64,000 nt of DNA from Limnoperna fortunei (taxonomy: Eukaryota; Mollusca; Bivalvia; Mytilida; Modiolidae), in the NCBI GenBank assembly GCA_944474755.1, contig OX104123.1, positions 17,984,275 through 18,048,274 of the forward strand, in the 5' to 3' direction. Under the pieces are notes generated by a model. That model did not search any database. It saw only the letters and a list, made by a program, of their open reading frames with translations, and was not told the DNA's origin. Positions within the stretch are counted from its first letter, which is position 1; every line of letters starts with the position of its first letter. A program made the position numbers and the translations under genes. Shown in pieces: positions 23,950 to 33,917 of the stretch.

Positions 23950-24705
23950 ATGGACAGAGTAAATATAAATACCTGTCACCATGACCACCTATTGGTACTT
24001 CCTGGAGTAGGAAAAGTAATAGCGGACAAAATAATTTCGCTGAGAGAACAGCATGGCAATTTGAGTCCGGTACATCTAACCCAAATACCCAGATTGAGAA
24101 TCACAGAGGAATTAATGAACATGATAGATTTTAAACCTATGAATACTGGAGAGTGTGCACGGACATTGTCCGACGACACGGTATACCAGGACGATATAGA
24201 GTCCTGCAAGGAAACAATTGTGCACGACCGATGGTCGCCGTACGTTGAAAAGGACCAGTGCAGCGGCACTGCGACGGAAAAAATAAAGCAGGAACATTCG
24301 TACCGCACTCCGGTACTACACAAACCAGAAGACTTTGGGGACCACCAGTACTTTAAGACCACCAGTACTGGTACCATTAACCGACGAAGACTAGCCGCTT
24401 CATTTCCCGATCCAGAGACACAACAAAATCGTGATTTATCACGTGAGTGTCCATCAGAGCAAAACATCAGAGCAAAACAAAGTGAAATGGGCAACTGAAA
24501 CGCATGACAAAAAGCGTGACATATTGTTCACGGCTAAGTCTGACCATAACAGAAGAAGCTCCCCAGAGATGGCAATGTCACAACATAGTCACAGGTCGCC
24601 ATCACCGTTGAGGAGACATAGCAGTTCAACGACATCATATCCATATGGTGGTAATCCACGTTCATACTTGGATAAACAAAGACCGAGAGTTCTCGACATA
24701 CCACG
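23950..24705 (+). pseudogene. Gag N-terminal part with ComEA-like helix-hairpin-helix
   Basis: ATG 23950 is the first ATG in this frame after the leader. Residues 1-60 read MDRVNINTCHHDHL, then LPGVGKVIADKIISLREQHG and IPRLRITEELMNMIDF. That is the HhH_3/ComEA layout (V-N-I-N-T ... LPGVG ... A..I...R...G). The rest is polar and Ser/Arg-rich (HRSPSPLRRHSSSTTS). A perfect 13-bp tandem duplication, catcagagcaaaa (24452-24464 and 24465-24477), shifts the frame, so the first frame stops at 24498 and the second continues to the SINE insertion at 24705. HhH domains bind DNA without sequence specificity; a role in packaging or nuclear DNA contact is inference. Confidence 0.75.
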
Positions 24706-25744
24706 GCCCCGAGCGGGATCCAGGTGGCTAAAAGAATAGACCGCAGTCGCGCTAGCTTGTCGTAAAAGGCGACTAAATAGCGCCCAGTACCCTGACCGGC
24801 GTGTCAGGTCGGTTTGCCTAAAGACCGACTGGGATGTGTGCCCCAGGTGGTTGAATGGGGTACCCCTGGCAAGCTGGGGTTGTCAGGCCATAATACGGAA
24901 AACCTTACCGCAAACCATATTAGTGCACCGTGTTGGGAAAATGCCACGTTCCTCGCACGTTAAAGAACGCTGCTGTAGTATTCGCTATGAGTAGGGATTT
25001 CGATCCCGCTACAGGAGGCTAAATTGCCAGACCCTATCCATCCTCCCATTTGCCAGTGGCAATCTAAAATCCGTTACCCCTTTTTTCCTTGTGTCCCATC
25101 CCATTTTCATTCATCATCATTTCATGTTCATTTTATCATCCATTTCATGTTCATCGAGCCCCGTGCGGGATCCGGGTGGCTAAAAGAATAGACCGCAGTC
25201 GCGCTAGCTTGTCGTAAAAGACGACTAAATAGCGCCCAGTACCCTGACTGGCGTGTCAGGTCGGTTTGCCTAAAGACCGACTGGGATGTGTGCCCCAGGT
25301 GGTTGAATGGGGTACCCCTGGCAAGCTGGGGTTGTCGGGCCATAATACGGAAAACCTGACCGCAAACCATATTAGTGCACCGTGTTGGGAAAATGCCACG
25401 TTCCTCGCACGTTAAAGAACGCTGCTGTAGTATTCGCTATGAGTAGGGATTTCGATCCCGCTACAGGAGGCTAAATTGCCCGACCCTATCCATCCTCCCA
25501 TTTGCCAGCGGCAATCTAAAATCTGTTACCCCTATTTTTCCTTGTGTCCCATCCGATTTTCATTCATCATCATTTCATGTTCATTTTATCATCCATTTCA
25601 TGTTCATCGCCTGAATATAGCTGAAATATTGCTGCTCGGGCGTTAAACACCATTAATCAATCATCAATCAATCATGTTCATCGCCTGAATATAGCTGAAA
25701 TATTGCTGCTCGGGCGTTAAACACCATTAATTAATCAATCAATC
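24706..25744 (+). mobile_element. Head-to-tail SINE dimer (family A) inside gag
   Basis: Two copies of one element (24706-about 25157 and about 25158-25744), each starting GCCCCG.GCGGGATCC.GGTGGCTAAAAGAATAGACCGC, and about 97% alike. The second ends with a tail unit (CCTGAATATAGCTGAAATATTGCTG...GCGTTAAACACC) that is itself duplicated (about 25596-25668 and 25672-25744). The pair is flanked by a near-perfect 11-bp duplication, ga[c/g]ataccacg (24695-24705 and 25745-25755). Removing it restores the Gag frame. A third copy lies at 52104-52572 on the minus strand. Confidence 0.85.
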
Positions 25745-27055
25745 GAGATACCACGAGAATTGAAATATGATGGGACAACGAACTGGAAAACATTTTATAC
25801 AAAGTTCCAACGGTATGCGGACAGGTCAGCATGGTCTAGTATGGAGAGGAAGGACCAACTAGGCTGCTGTTTGAACGGCAAAGCCGCAGATTACTACACC
25901 AGCATAGTAGACAGGGATCAAAACATAGACTACTTCGAACTGGTCATCAAATTGGAAAAGAGGTTTAATTTCCAAGATTTACCGGAGACATTACAGATAC
26001 AGTTCATGAGTGCACGTCAAAATCAAAATGAAAAATTGGAAGATTGGGCTGATAGAGTACTATCGCTCGCTTGCAAAGCGTACAGAAACTTGCCAGATGA
26101 GTATATGTATACACAGGCTATATGGAAAATTTGTCAAGGCTGTGTTGACAAAGAGGCTGGTCAACATGCAGCTACGATGAGACCGACTTCAGTGGAAGCG
26201 GCGATCGATCACATCAAGTGGTATCAGCATACTCATACTGCGATTTATGGTAAACAGGTCAATACACGTGACTCATTGGACGAAATAAGGTACGAGTACG
26301 ACTTTGATCTCATGGCTCAAGCGATGTCAAAGTCAGACACGAAACAGACCGACATGTCAAAGCAAATCGAGTCAATAATGGAAAAAATGACCGCCATGGA
26401 GGAATTCCATAGGAAGGAATTGACTAACATAAGGTACCAGTTGGAGCAACAACAGTACCAAAAAACACAGAATAAGCAGAGTAGTCAACAACCACGGAAT
26501 GACCAATTTTTGTTCAGGAAAGGGACTAGACGTAATTATGAAAATCGCCAGCAGTGGCGTAACAACAATCAATGGGAAAATCAAGGCAAGAAATATGACC
26601 AATCGAACGGACCGCAATGGAATTATAAGCAGCAGGATAGAAGACCTATCCCTCCGGAGAAGCTTGCTAGTATGGTTTGTTTCTATTGTGAGAAACGAGG
26701 ACATCTTGTGCGGGATTGCCCCGAGCGCAAGAGACAGAAAAATAAAATTGCAACGGAGAGCAATTTTTCTCAATCTAGACAAACAGGACCATATTGTTCG
26801 GATGATGTCGTAGATATCAAGTTAACCGAACCAGCCAATCCCGTCGATATGGGAGGAACGTTAACTATTTGCCAGCTAGGATCAGCATCATTGCTCCGCC
26901 TGGTAATAAAGGTCCAGGGCCAGCCTGTGGTTTCCGTAGTGGACACAGCAGCGGAAGTTACAATAATTTCCGATAGAGTTTATAGATCACTTCCGAAGAA
27001 ACCACCGATCAAACGGACAACAACTATGCACGCTGCAGGAGAGGCATGCGACTAG
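25745..27055 (+). pseudogene. Gag capsid, CCHC knuckle and start of protease
   Basis: The frame resumes after the SINE duplication and is open to 27055. Capsid-like retrotransposon Gag segments are KYDGTTNWKTFYTKFQRYA, LNGKAADYYTSI and LEDWADRVLSLACKAY (first ~180 residues). Then comes a Gln/Asn-rich linker and a CCHC zinc knuckle, CFYCEKRGHLVRDC (near residue 307, nt 26678). The protease catalytic motif VVDTAAEVTIIS lies near 26935-26970, with DTA in place of DTG/DSG, which is common in gypsy elements. A one-base loss near 27040-27045 throws the frame to a stop at 27055 while the protease continues in the frame starting 27046. The TTG at 25760 is not a real start. Confidence 0.85.
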
Positions 27056-27777
27056 ATGCATTTGTTGCAGGACCGATCGACTTGCAACTAGGAACTAAAA
27101 CATATAGGACCGATATATACGTTGCACCGATAGACGACGAAATGCTACTAGGACTTGACTTCTTGGTAAAAGCAAAAGTAATCCTGGACTGTCGTAAACT
27201 GGTATTTTTCATCAATGGAGAAGCATTGCAAATGGTTTACAGACATTCAGGACTAGTCCCGTCTGCAAAATCCATTGCAAAAGTTGCCAGGGTAACAGTT
27301 GAACAGAAAACAATAGTGCCTCCGCACTCAGTAGTACAAATGAAATGTGCTATATCGGAAACTTTGACCAATTACATAGTGGAACCAACACAGGAAATAC
27401 TTAGCTCAGTTTTGATTCCACGTAGTTTCTATGGAGAGACCACACCCAAAATTAGCTTACTGAACCCAACTGATTTAAATGTGACATTGCAAGAGGGAAC
27501 GGTGTTGGGTGAAGCAGTTGAAGCTGATATTTTAAGCTCGGGGCATGCCCCGTGTGTAGCAAATACCAAGACTACCGGATCTGACAATCAAAAATTACCG
27601 AAACAACTACAGCAATTATTTGAGGAATCGAGCGCACTCCTCACATTAGACCAGAAGGGCAAATTAAAAGCCTTATTATGGGAATTTTCTGATGTTTTTG
27701 CAAAAGACGAATTTGACTTGGGATCATTCACAGAAATAGAACATGAAATTGACACGGGCTCTGCCCGCCCGATTTAA
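27046..27777 (+). pseudogene. Protease C-terminal half and linker to RT
   Basis: Continues the protease after the frameshift: APIDDEMLLGLDFLVKAKV is the conserved flap/ILG region of retroviral-type proteases. A ~170-residue linker follows, then LLWEFSDVFAKDEFDLG and IEHEIDTG, the usual lead-in to a gypsy RT. The frame is closed by an in-frame TAA at 27775-27777. The same frame reopens at once and runs into the RT, so the stop looks like a point nonsense change. Confidence 0.82.
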
Positions 27778-28502
27778 CAAAGAATCCGGCGTACACCTGT
27801 TTGTTTCGCACAAGAAGAGGAACAACATTTAAAGAAAATGTTGGACGCTAAAATAATTGAGCCGTCAACATCAGAATGGGCGTCAGCACCAGTCTTAGTA
27901 AGGAAGCGAGACGGTACAGTCCGCTGGTGTATTGATTACAGGAAATTAAACTCAGTCACGAAGAAAGACGTTTACCCGTTACCACTTATAGATGAATGCT
28001 TGGACACATTAGCTGGAAACAGCTGGTTTTTAAAGCTAGATGCAAACAGTGCCTATTACCAAATTAAAGTGAAGGAGTCAGACAAGGAGAAAACTGCGTT
28101 TATCACTAAGTATGGACTTTTCCATTTTGTACGTATGAGCTTTGGCCTATGTAATGCGCCAGGAACGTATGCTAGGGTGATGAACCTAGTTTTACGTGGA
28201 TTGACATGGAATGTAGTTTTGGCATTCCTGGACGACATTTTAGTGTTAGGAAAAACATACGAGGACCATTTACAGAACCTACGATCTGTACTTGAACGTT
28301 TCAGGGAGCACGGTTTAAAGTTAAAACCGCGAAAATGCGACCTGTTTAAAAAAGAGATACACTTTTTAGGGAGAAAAGTGAATAAAGATGGTATGGCGAT
28401 AGGAGACGAATATATTGATGTTGTTAAAAATCGGCCGAAACCCTCAACAACCACAGAGGTGGGACAGTTTTTAGGCTTCGCTAATTACCACAGGAACTTG
28501 GC
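27778..28502 (+). pseudogene. Ty3/gypsy reverse transcriptase
   Basis: In frame with the preceding segment after its stop. Motifs in order: IIEPSTSEWASAPVLVRKRDG, RWCIDYRKLNSVTKKDVYPLP, FLKLDANSAYYQI (first catalytic Asp), FVRMSFGLCNAPGTYARVMN, VLAFLDDILVLG (active-site FLDD in place of the more usual YLDD), KPRKCDLFKKEIHFLG and QFLGFANYHR. The thumb/connection region that should follow is missing because of the deletion joining 28500 to RNase H. It copied the element RNA into cDNA in a virus-like particle. Confidence 0.92.
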
Positions 28503-30305
28503 GCAGAATTAATTCAAGTTCAAAATGGAGATGAACGCACAGTGGCGTATGGTAGCTGTTCATTGAGTAATGAACAGAAGAAATATTGTACAACACGGAA
28601 GGAACTACTTGCAGTCGTGAAATTTACCAGACACTACTTACGAGAATTTACAGTTAGAACCGACCACAGCAGCCTGACCTGGCTACTCAACTTTAAGGAG
28701 CCACAGGGACAAATCGCTCGATGGTTGGAAGAGCTAAGCCAGTATCACATGACAGTACAACATCGACCGGGTAAGACACACCTTAATGCAGATGCATTAT
28801 CCCGCATACCGGAAATGATGTGTACAGAAATAAGGACAGAAGCAGGTAACTTGCTAAAAAACAACCTCCCTTGCGGAACATGTCATTATTGTACCCGTGC
28901 TCACCAAAATTGGCTTGGATTCCAGGAGCAAGTGGACAATGTTATACCGTTAGCATCGATACCGGAGGACCAAAGTGTAAATCAGGCAGAATCGGACGAA
29001 CCAGTACAACCACACGTTCAGGGCATAGTACTGCCGAACACCTCGATTACACAAGATACCTTCATTACACCAGATAATTCATTAACACCGGACAATTCAC
29101 TAGAACCGGGCTACTCACTATCACCCTGTAATGAGGGGGAGATACAAAACGTGCCAAGTCACGGAAACTTGAATTTGACCGAAATACAGGACATGACACA
29201 GACACCTACAAAGACATTACCAGATTTATGTCACAGTTCAATTGAACTAGTAAGTTCACCACTAGGTATGTCAGTATACGCGACATATTTGAACTTTTCA
29301 AATGTATATTCGATAACCGAGTGTGGACTCGAAGCGACTACTTATACACCGGAACAACTCAAAACTTTCCAGTCTCAAGATGCAGACTTGGAGTTAATTT
29401 TGCTATGGCTAAGGGATAAAGTGGAGCCATCGGAAGCTACAATTTTCAGATCAAGCCCAAAAGCGAAAAAGTATTGGATAAACAAAGAGATGTTTTTTCT
29501 GGACGATAGTGGCGTCTTAAGAAACTTGGACAAAAAAGGGAGCAGTCCAAGATTAGTAGTACCAAAGGACCTCGTGGAACAAGTGATGACTCTAAACCAC
29601 GATATTCCAGCGGCAGGACATCAAGGTATTCAGCGGACTACCTTGAGAATTAAAGCTAGATACCATTGGTATGGTATGACCGGGCAAATCAGGAATTTTG
29701 TGCAATCATGCAGTACATGTAACATTAATAAGAAGCCAAACAGGCGGACGAGATGTCCGTTAACCCAATACTATGCAGGTGCGCCCATGGAACGAGTGCA
29801 CCTGGATTTTCTAGGACCATTACCGGAAACGAAATATGGAAATGCCCACATACTGGTCATGGTGGACCAATTTACGAAATGGGTTGAATGCATACCTTTA
29901 CCCGTACAAACAGCGGAACAGACAGCAAAAGCAGCGGTTAACGAGTTTTTTTCTCGTTTCGGCTTCCCATTTCAAGTATTCACGGACCAAGGGCGTAACT
30001 TTGAGAGTAGATTGTTCACATCAATTTGCGATATTCTTCATATGCACAAGGCGAGAACAACCCCGTATAGACCTTCATCGAATGGACAAGCAGAGCGATG
30101 CAACAGAACGTTAATGGACGCAGTTCGTTGCTTCGTGTCAACGCAACAAGACAACTGGGATGAACACTTAGCCCAGTTAGCAGGAGCTATTAGATCATCA
30201 GTGAACCGTAGCACAGGGTTGACGCCCAACATGCTCATGCTTGGACGTGAGGTTAACCAACCCGTAGACCTACTTTTTAGACCGCCTAATACTAAAACGG
30301 GATGA
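28503..30305 (+). pseudogene. RNase H remnant and integrase
   Basis: The frame picks up in the middle of RNase H (AELIQVQNGDERTVAYGS, KKYCTTRKELLAVVKF, LREFTVRTDHSSLTWLL, HRPGKTHLNADALSR). The expected preceding ~100 residues, including the first catalytic Asp, are absent. A long linker follows with a repeated Thr/Pro-Asn-rich stretch (about 29040-29130). The integrase has H-H-C-C (HDIPAAGHQGIQ ... CSTCNINKK) and DDE residues in HLDFLGPLPE, VFTDQGRNFES and YRPSSNGQAERCN. A stop at 30303 follows a frameshift; the next frame continues the same protein (AYVTRLQEAIW). Confidence 0.88.
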
Positions 30306-30866
30306 AACAACAGACGCTTATGTCACAAGACTACAAGAAGCTATTTGGTCTGCACACGAAATAGCTAGAGACACATTGAAAACTACACAGAGAACCATGA
30401 AACGTGACTGACGTACGCGTCATGGAGAAGCAATACAAAATAGGAGACTTAGTATATGTTTTTGACACCGCTAAAATCAAGGGACGAGCTAGGAAATTAG
30501 ACCCGCCTTGGAAGGGTCCAGAAATTATCTGTGCTAAGCTCTCGTCATATGTTTATAAAGTTAAATTGCAAAAAACTATATTGACAATCAATCAGATTGA
30601 AACCATGTAACGACAGAGTTGTCCCACCTTGGCTGAAACGGTGGCAGCACCAATTGCAGAATGGTGAGGATTTAATAGCGGTGGGAAACCAGGAACTATA
30701 TTGTTTATGTAGGAAACCCGACGATGGAGAGTTCATGATTCAGTGTGATTCATGCGAAGAATGGTACCATGGGAAATGTATAGATGTTACACCGGAATTA
30801 GCAGACACTTTTGTTACTTTTAGATGCCCTCAGTGTCAAGACCCGGAAACGGCAGGTATCCATTAA
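30306..30866 (+). pseudogene. Integrase C-terminus fused to a PHD finger
   Basis: The frame after the 30303 shift gives AYVTRLQEAIWSAHEIARDT, with a further shift near 30400. The frame 30404-30607 has YKIGDLVYVFDTAKIKGRARK and DPPWKGPEIICAKLSSYVY, the SH3-like GPF/Y region. The last segment (30597-30866) reads RVVPPWLKRW and then a C4HC3 PHD finger: YCLCRKPDDGEFMIQCDSCE, EEWYHGKCID, then FRCPQCQD. Many gypsy integrases end in a chromodomain; here a PHD finger takes that place. The Tyr, Met and Trp at aromatic-cage positions suggest binding of methylated histone H3 Lys4, which is inference from the PHD family. At least two frameshifts break it. Confidence 0.8.
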
Positions 30867-30962
30867 TAATTAGTTTTATAATAGAATGTACAGTCTTTAT
30901 CATTTGTAAATATATTTTTATCGTATTTTTCAGATTACTTGTACGAGATAACATTGTTTAGA

Positions 30963-32888
30963 ATGAGCAAGAGGCCACGTAAAAGCGATGAAGATAGATT
31001 GCCTACGCCATCAGAAGCTTTTGGATCTACATTGATGCCCTTTGCCCCGGGAGTAGGGCGGGGAACACACGTGAGCAATCACGTACGTGGGGAACATGGA
31101 CAAGGTGAACAACCTGCAGAGGTGAAGCAGGAACCAGCAAATCGGAACGAAGATGAAATGTCCGATGTGTTAGAATTACATGATACTTGTAATTACATTG
31201 ATTGGTCAGATTTACAAGTTCCAATGGACTCAGTTGAGACCGCTGTGCAGGAAGACACAGTTAATACTGAAAAACGTGATGATTCACGTAGGTGCATTAA
31301 AGAAACAGTTAGCATAGGGACACAGTGCTCAGTTTCCAGAAAACGAAAAGCAGATACAGACCCCTTATGCGAGTATGATCAGACACAGAAGGAGTCAATT
31401 TGTCCGATTCCTACCTGTAAGATACCTACGAAGAAATTAAAGCATCATTGTTGGGAATTTCACTTACCATATATTTTCAAAGATAGGATAATAGAGGAGA
31501 ATGAAAACGATCCAGATTTTCAGCGTTTACGTGCTTTAGCCTTGGAAACCTTAGCACGATGGATAATTGGACCAACAGCAACTGTCCACGATTTGGCACA
31601 GTTCGTCAGAGAACATAAGGACATGTACCCAGATAATTGTATGATGATGGACAGATGTTAGATACAAATGACGAATTTAACTAGAGTAATGGAGTGGGAT
31701 ACTCCAGTAGACGGACAATTTAGTATGTATCCAGTAAACTCACCAACAGTTCTCATGCAATGGAGAATTTTGATTACGTTACTAGCAAGATTATCGCCCA
31801 GTAGGCGGGCACAGTTCAGAAGAATGGGCAGTGATTACGTAAGAGAACAATCAACAGTAAATCGGGTTTTACCCGTTAACAAGTATACATTTTCTAGCAG
31901 GAACAAGAGATCATATCAAGGGAGTCGTCATCCCTTTACTTCAGGAAAAAGTAGAAGTACCACAGAAACTACCTCAGTACAATCAGTACAGACATCCGTC
32001 GGTACTGCTGCGGATGCGAGAGTAATTATTAACAGGAAAAAGGCTAAGCAAGCAGAAATAACCAGGACAGATACCAGGCCAGAGGAGCCTGATGAAAACA
32101 ATAATGCGAAGGCAACAGTTCAAAGGATATCGGTTATTCCGAAGGCATTCGATAGTCATTTTCACTTGGACAGAGCAAGCATATTGCTTACAGGATCTTT
32201 AGACTTGACCATGGATAGCTGGTTAAGTAGAGAAGTTGTACCTACACCTTCAATTCCAGTAGACATCGTAGGAGGAGTAATAAACTATTGCGACCCAGTC
32301 ACTTACCCGGCGTTATGGCCGGAATCACAATGGAAAGTTGCAATCGGGTTTCACCCGCGCGCGGCACCTTACTTCACCCAAGACAATTTTGATCAGCTAG
32401 AGCAGACCTTGCAGGATGCAAGAGTGGCGGGCCTAGGTGAGATAGGCCTGGACCGTACATGTAAAAGCACCAATTGGATTTCACAGGAACGAGTATTCGA
32501 GAGAATCTTAACGTTGACGACGCCAAACAGACCCATAATTCTACATCTAAGGGGAGATAATAAAGATTTAACAGGATATGCAGTGTATGAAAGAGCTTTG
32601 GAAATATAATCAATGCATTGCGAACCAGAACAATGCATCCACTTACATTGCTTCCACGGAACCAGGAACACAGTTCGTAAGTGGAGAAGTAAATTTGTCA
32701 ATACTTATTTCAGTTTCACACTAAAGGTTAAAGAGTTTAACCATGAACAAAGAGAAGCGGTAAAGTTGATACCAGATCATAGACTTCTGTTGGAGACGGA
32801 CTCTCCATACACGACAACGTCAGCGGTTACGAGGCAGATGAGCCCAGTTTACTTAGGAGAAGTAGCTTTGATAGTAGCAGGGATATGA
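30963..32888 (+). pseudogene. Third frame: zinc-finger-like region plus TatD-family nuclease
   Basis: One frame from ATG 30963 to TGA 32886-32888, broken by TAG 31659-31661 and TAA 32607-32609. The N-terminal third is polar, with a basic start (MSKRPRKSDEDR). A C/H motif, SICPIPTCKIPTKKLKHHCW, lies near 31398-31460. From 32145 it is a TatD/amidohydrolase metal nuclease: DSHFHLDR (HxH, His codons 32157 and 32163), VAIGFHPRAAP, GLGEIGLD (Glu 32439), PIILHLRGDN, LHCFHGT and RLLLETDSPY (Asp 32799). All usual metal ligands are present. TatD enzymes act as 3'-5' DNases or AP endonucleases. No signal peptide or membrane segment is seen, so it is not an env gene. It sits between pol and the 3' LTR, inside the LTR pair. 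Confidence 0.85.
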
Positions 32889-33580
32889 GACCAACCAGTG
32901 GCGGAAATTTTGAACTTGACACTACAAAATGGACAATATTTGTATAAATGACCAGTTCGCAGAGGCAACTGATGAGAACCTGTGGATCAGGATGGATATT
33001 AATTAAATGAGAACCTGTTGATCAGGATAGAGGTTGATTATTTCAGCAGGGGCTGAATAATCGTAGTTTTTAACTTTTTATTCACGCAGAGGCTGAATAA
33101 ATTTCGTATTTTGTTCCAGCAGAGGAGCTGGACAGGCGTTTTATATTTAATTCAGAGAGTTGCTGAATTATTTTTGGTATTTGACTTCAATTCAAGCAGA
33201 GGCTGATTGATTTCAAGGTGTTATTGTGTAGTGTTCAATTTAAATTCAGATAGAGGATGAATTAACTTTTGTATTGGACTCTCCTGATTAGGAATTTATT
33301 GTTAGAAATGTCTATGATTAAGCCGTGTTCAGAGGAACAATGTCAATTGTATTTTAAGTCAACGTGATTGAGTGTTAATTTGGTGATTCAACAATTTGTC
33401 TTGGTAATGGTGCATTGTACTGAAGGTAGAAGTTTCTCCGTTTATCAGAGAACCGGAGAACTGTTTATCGATGAACTTTACGTTGGTGGCAACGTAATTG
33501 GTATTATAACCCCGTGGTAGGATCAAACGGGGGGGGGAGTATATGAAATTAAGAAAGTGGGGTACCCGCTTTTTTCAAAG
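32889..33580 (+). other. 3' non-coding region with an array of hairpins
   Basis: No coding frame. About six hairpins share an AGAGG-like loop: 33042-33057 (TTCAGC/GCTGAA), 33078-33100 (TTATTCA/TGAATAA), 33115-33132 (TCCAGC/GCTGGA), 33148-33170 (TAATTCAG/CTGAATTA), 33188-33209 (imperfect) and 33243-33263 (AATTCA/TGAATT). Just upstream a direct repeat, atgagaacctgt.gatcaggat, occurs twice (about 32970-33027). Confidence 0.7.
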
Positions 33581-33601
33581 TGGGGGGGGGGGGGGGGGAG
33601 T
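33581..33601 (+). promoter_or_regulatory. G-rich polypurine tract
   Basis: A run of G ending GGGGAG abuts the 3' LTR. A second, shorter tract with the same GGGGGGAG ending lies at about 33529-33540. Confidence 0.75.
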
Positions 33602-33913
33602 GTGGTGTGCGGTGACACCACGGTAGTGATTATTCACGTACGTGTGCTGTACATACAGATATGTACATTAGTTGGTATTCGGTTATACCGTAATAGAATG
33701 GATCCCGGAATAAGAAACTGCCGTAGTTAGCTCTACATAATAAGTAACCAGTAGGTGATGGATGATGCGCAGTTGTAGTCTGGCGGGAGTGAGAAGCAGA
33801 CGAGAGAAGACGCACAGTTCAGCTGAGAGCTGGTAACTGAAAAGTAGTGAGTATATGTGATTTACAATTGCCCCCGTGTCGGCTGCCGACCTAATACCCG
33901 GCAATCACAACAC
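33602..33913 (+). repeat. 3' LTR of the gypsy element
   Basis: 312 bp, about 98% identical to 23124-23435, followed by the target duplicate gtat. Confidence 0.9.
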
Positions 33914-33917
33914 GTAT

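Larger units (their letters stand above)
23124..33913 (+). mobile_element. Ty3/gypsy LTR retrotransposon with HhH, PHD and TatD modules
   Basis: 312-bp LTRs at 23124-23435 and 33602-33913, flanked by a 4-bp target duplication gtat (23120-23123 and 33914-33917). Terminal inverted repeat GTGGTGTG / CACAACAC (7 of 8). Order: PBS, leader, Gag with N-terminal helix-hairpin-helix, CCHC knuckle, protease, RT, RNase H, integrase, C-terminal PHD finger, then a separate frame with a TatD nuclease domain, a hairpin-rich 3' region, polypurine tract and LTR. RT before integrase identifies Ty3/gypsy. This copy is inactivated by frameshifts, stops, an RNase H deletion and a nested SINE dimer. Without the insert it would be about 9.7 kb, long for the family because of the extra frame. 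Confidence 0.92.

Noticed and set aside
23976..24494. 172-codon minus-strand frame opposite Gag
   Set aside because: Antisense shadow of the HhH-containing Gag frame, which has recognisable motifs.
30963..32888. Envelope gene of an errantivirus-like element
   Set aside because: No signal peptide, fusion peptide or membrane anchor; the frame matches a TatD nuclease instead.
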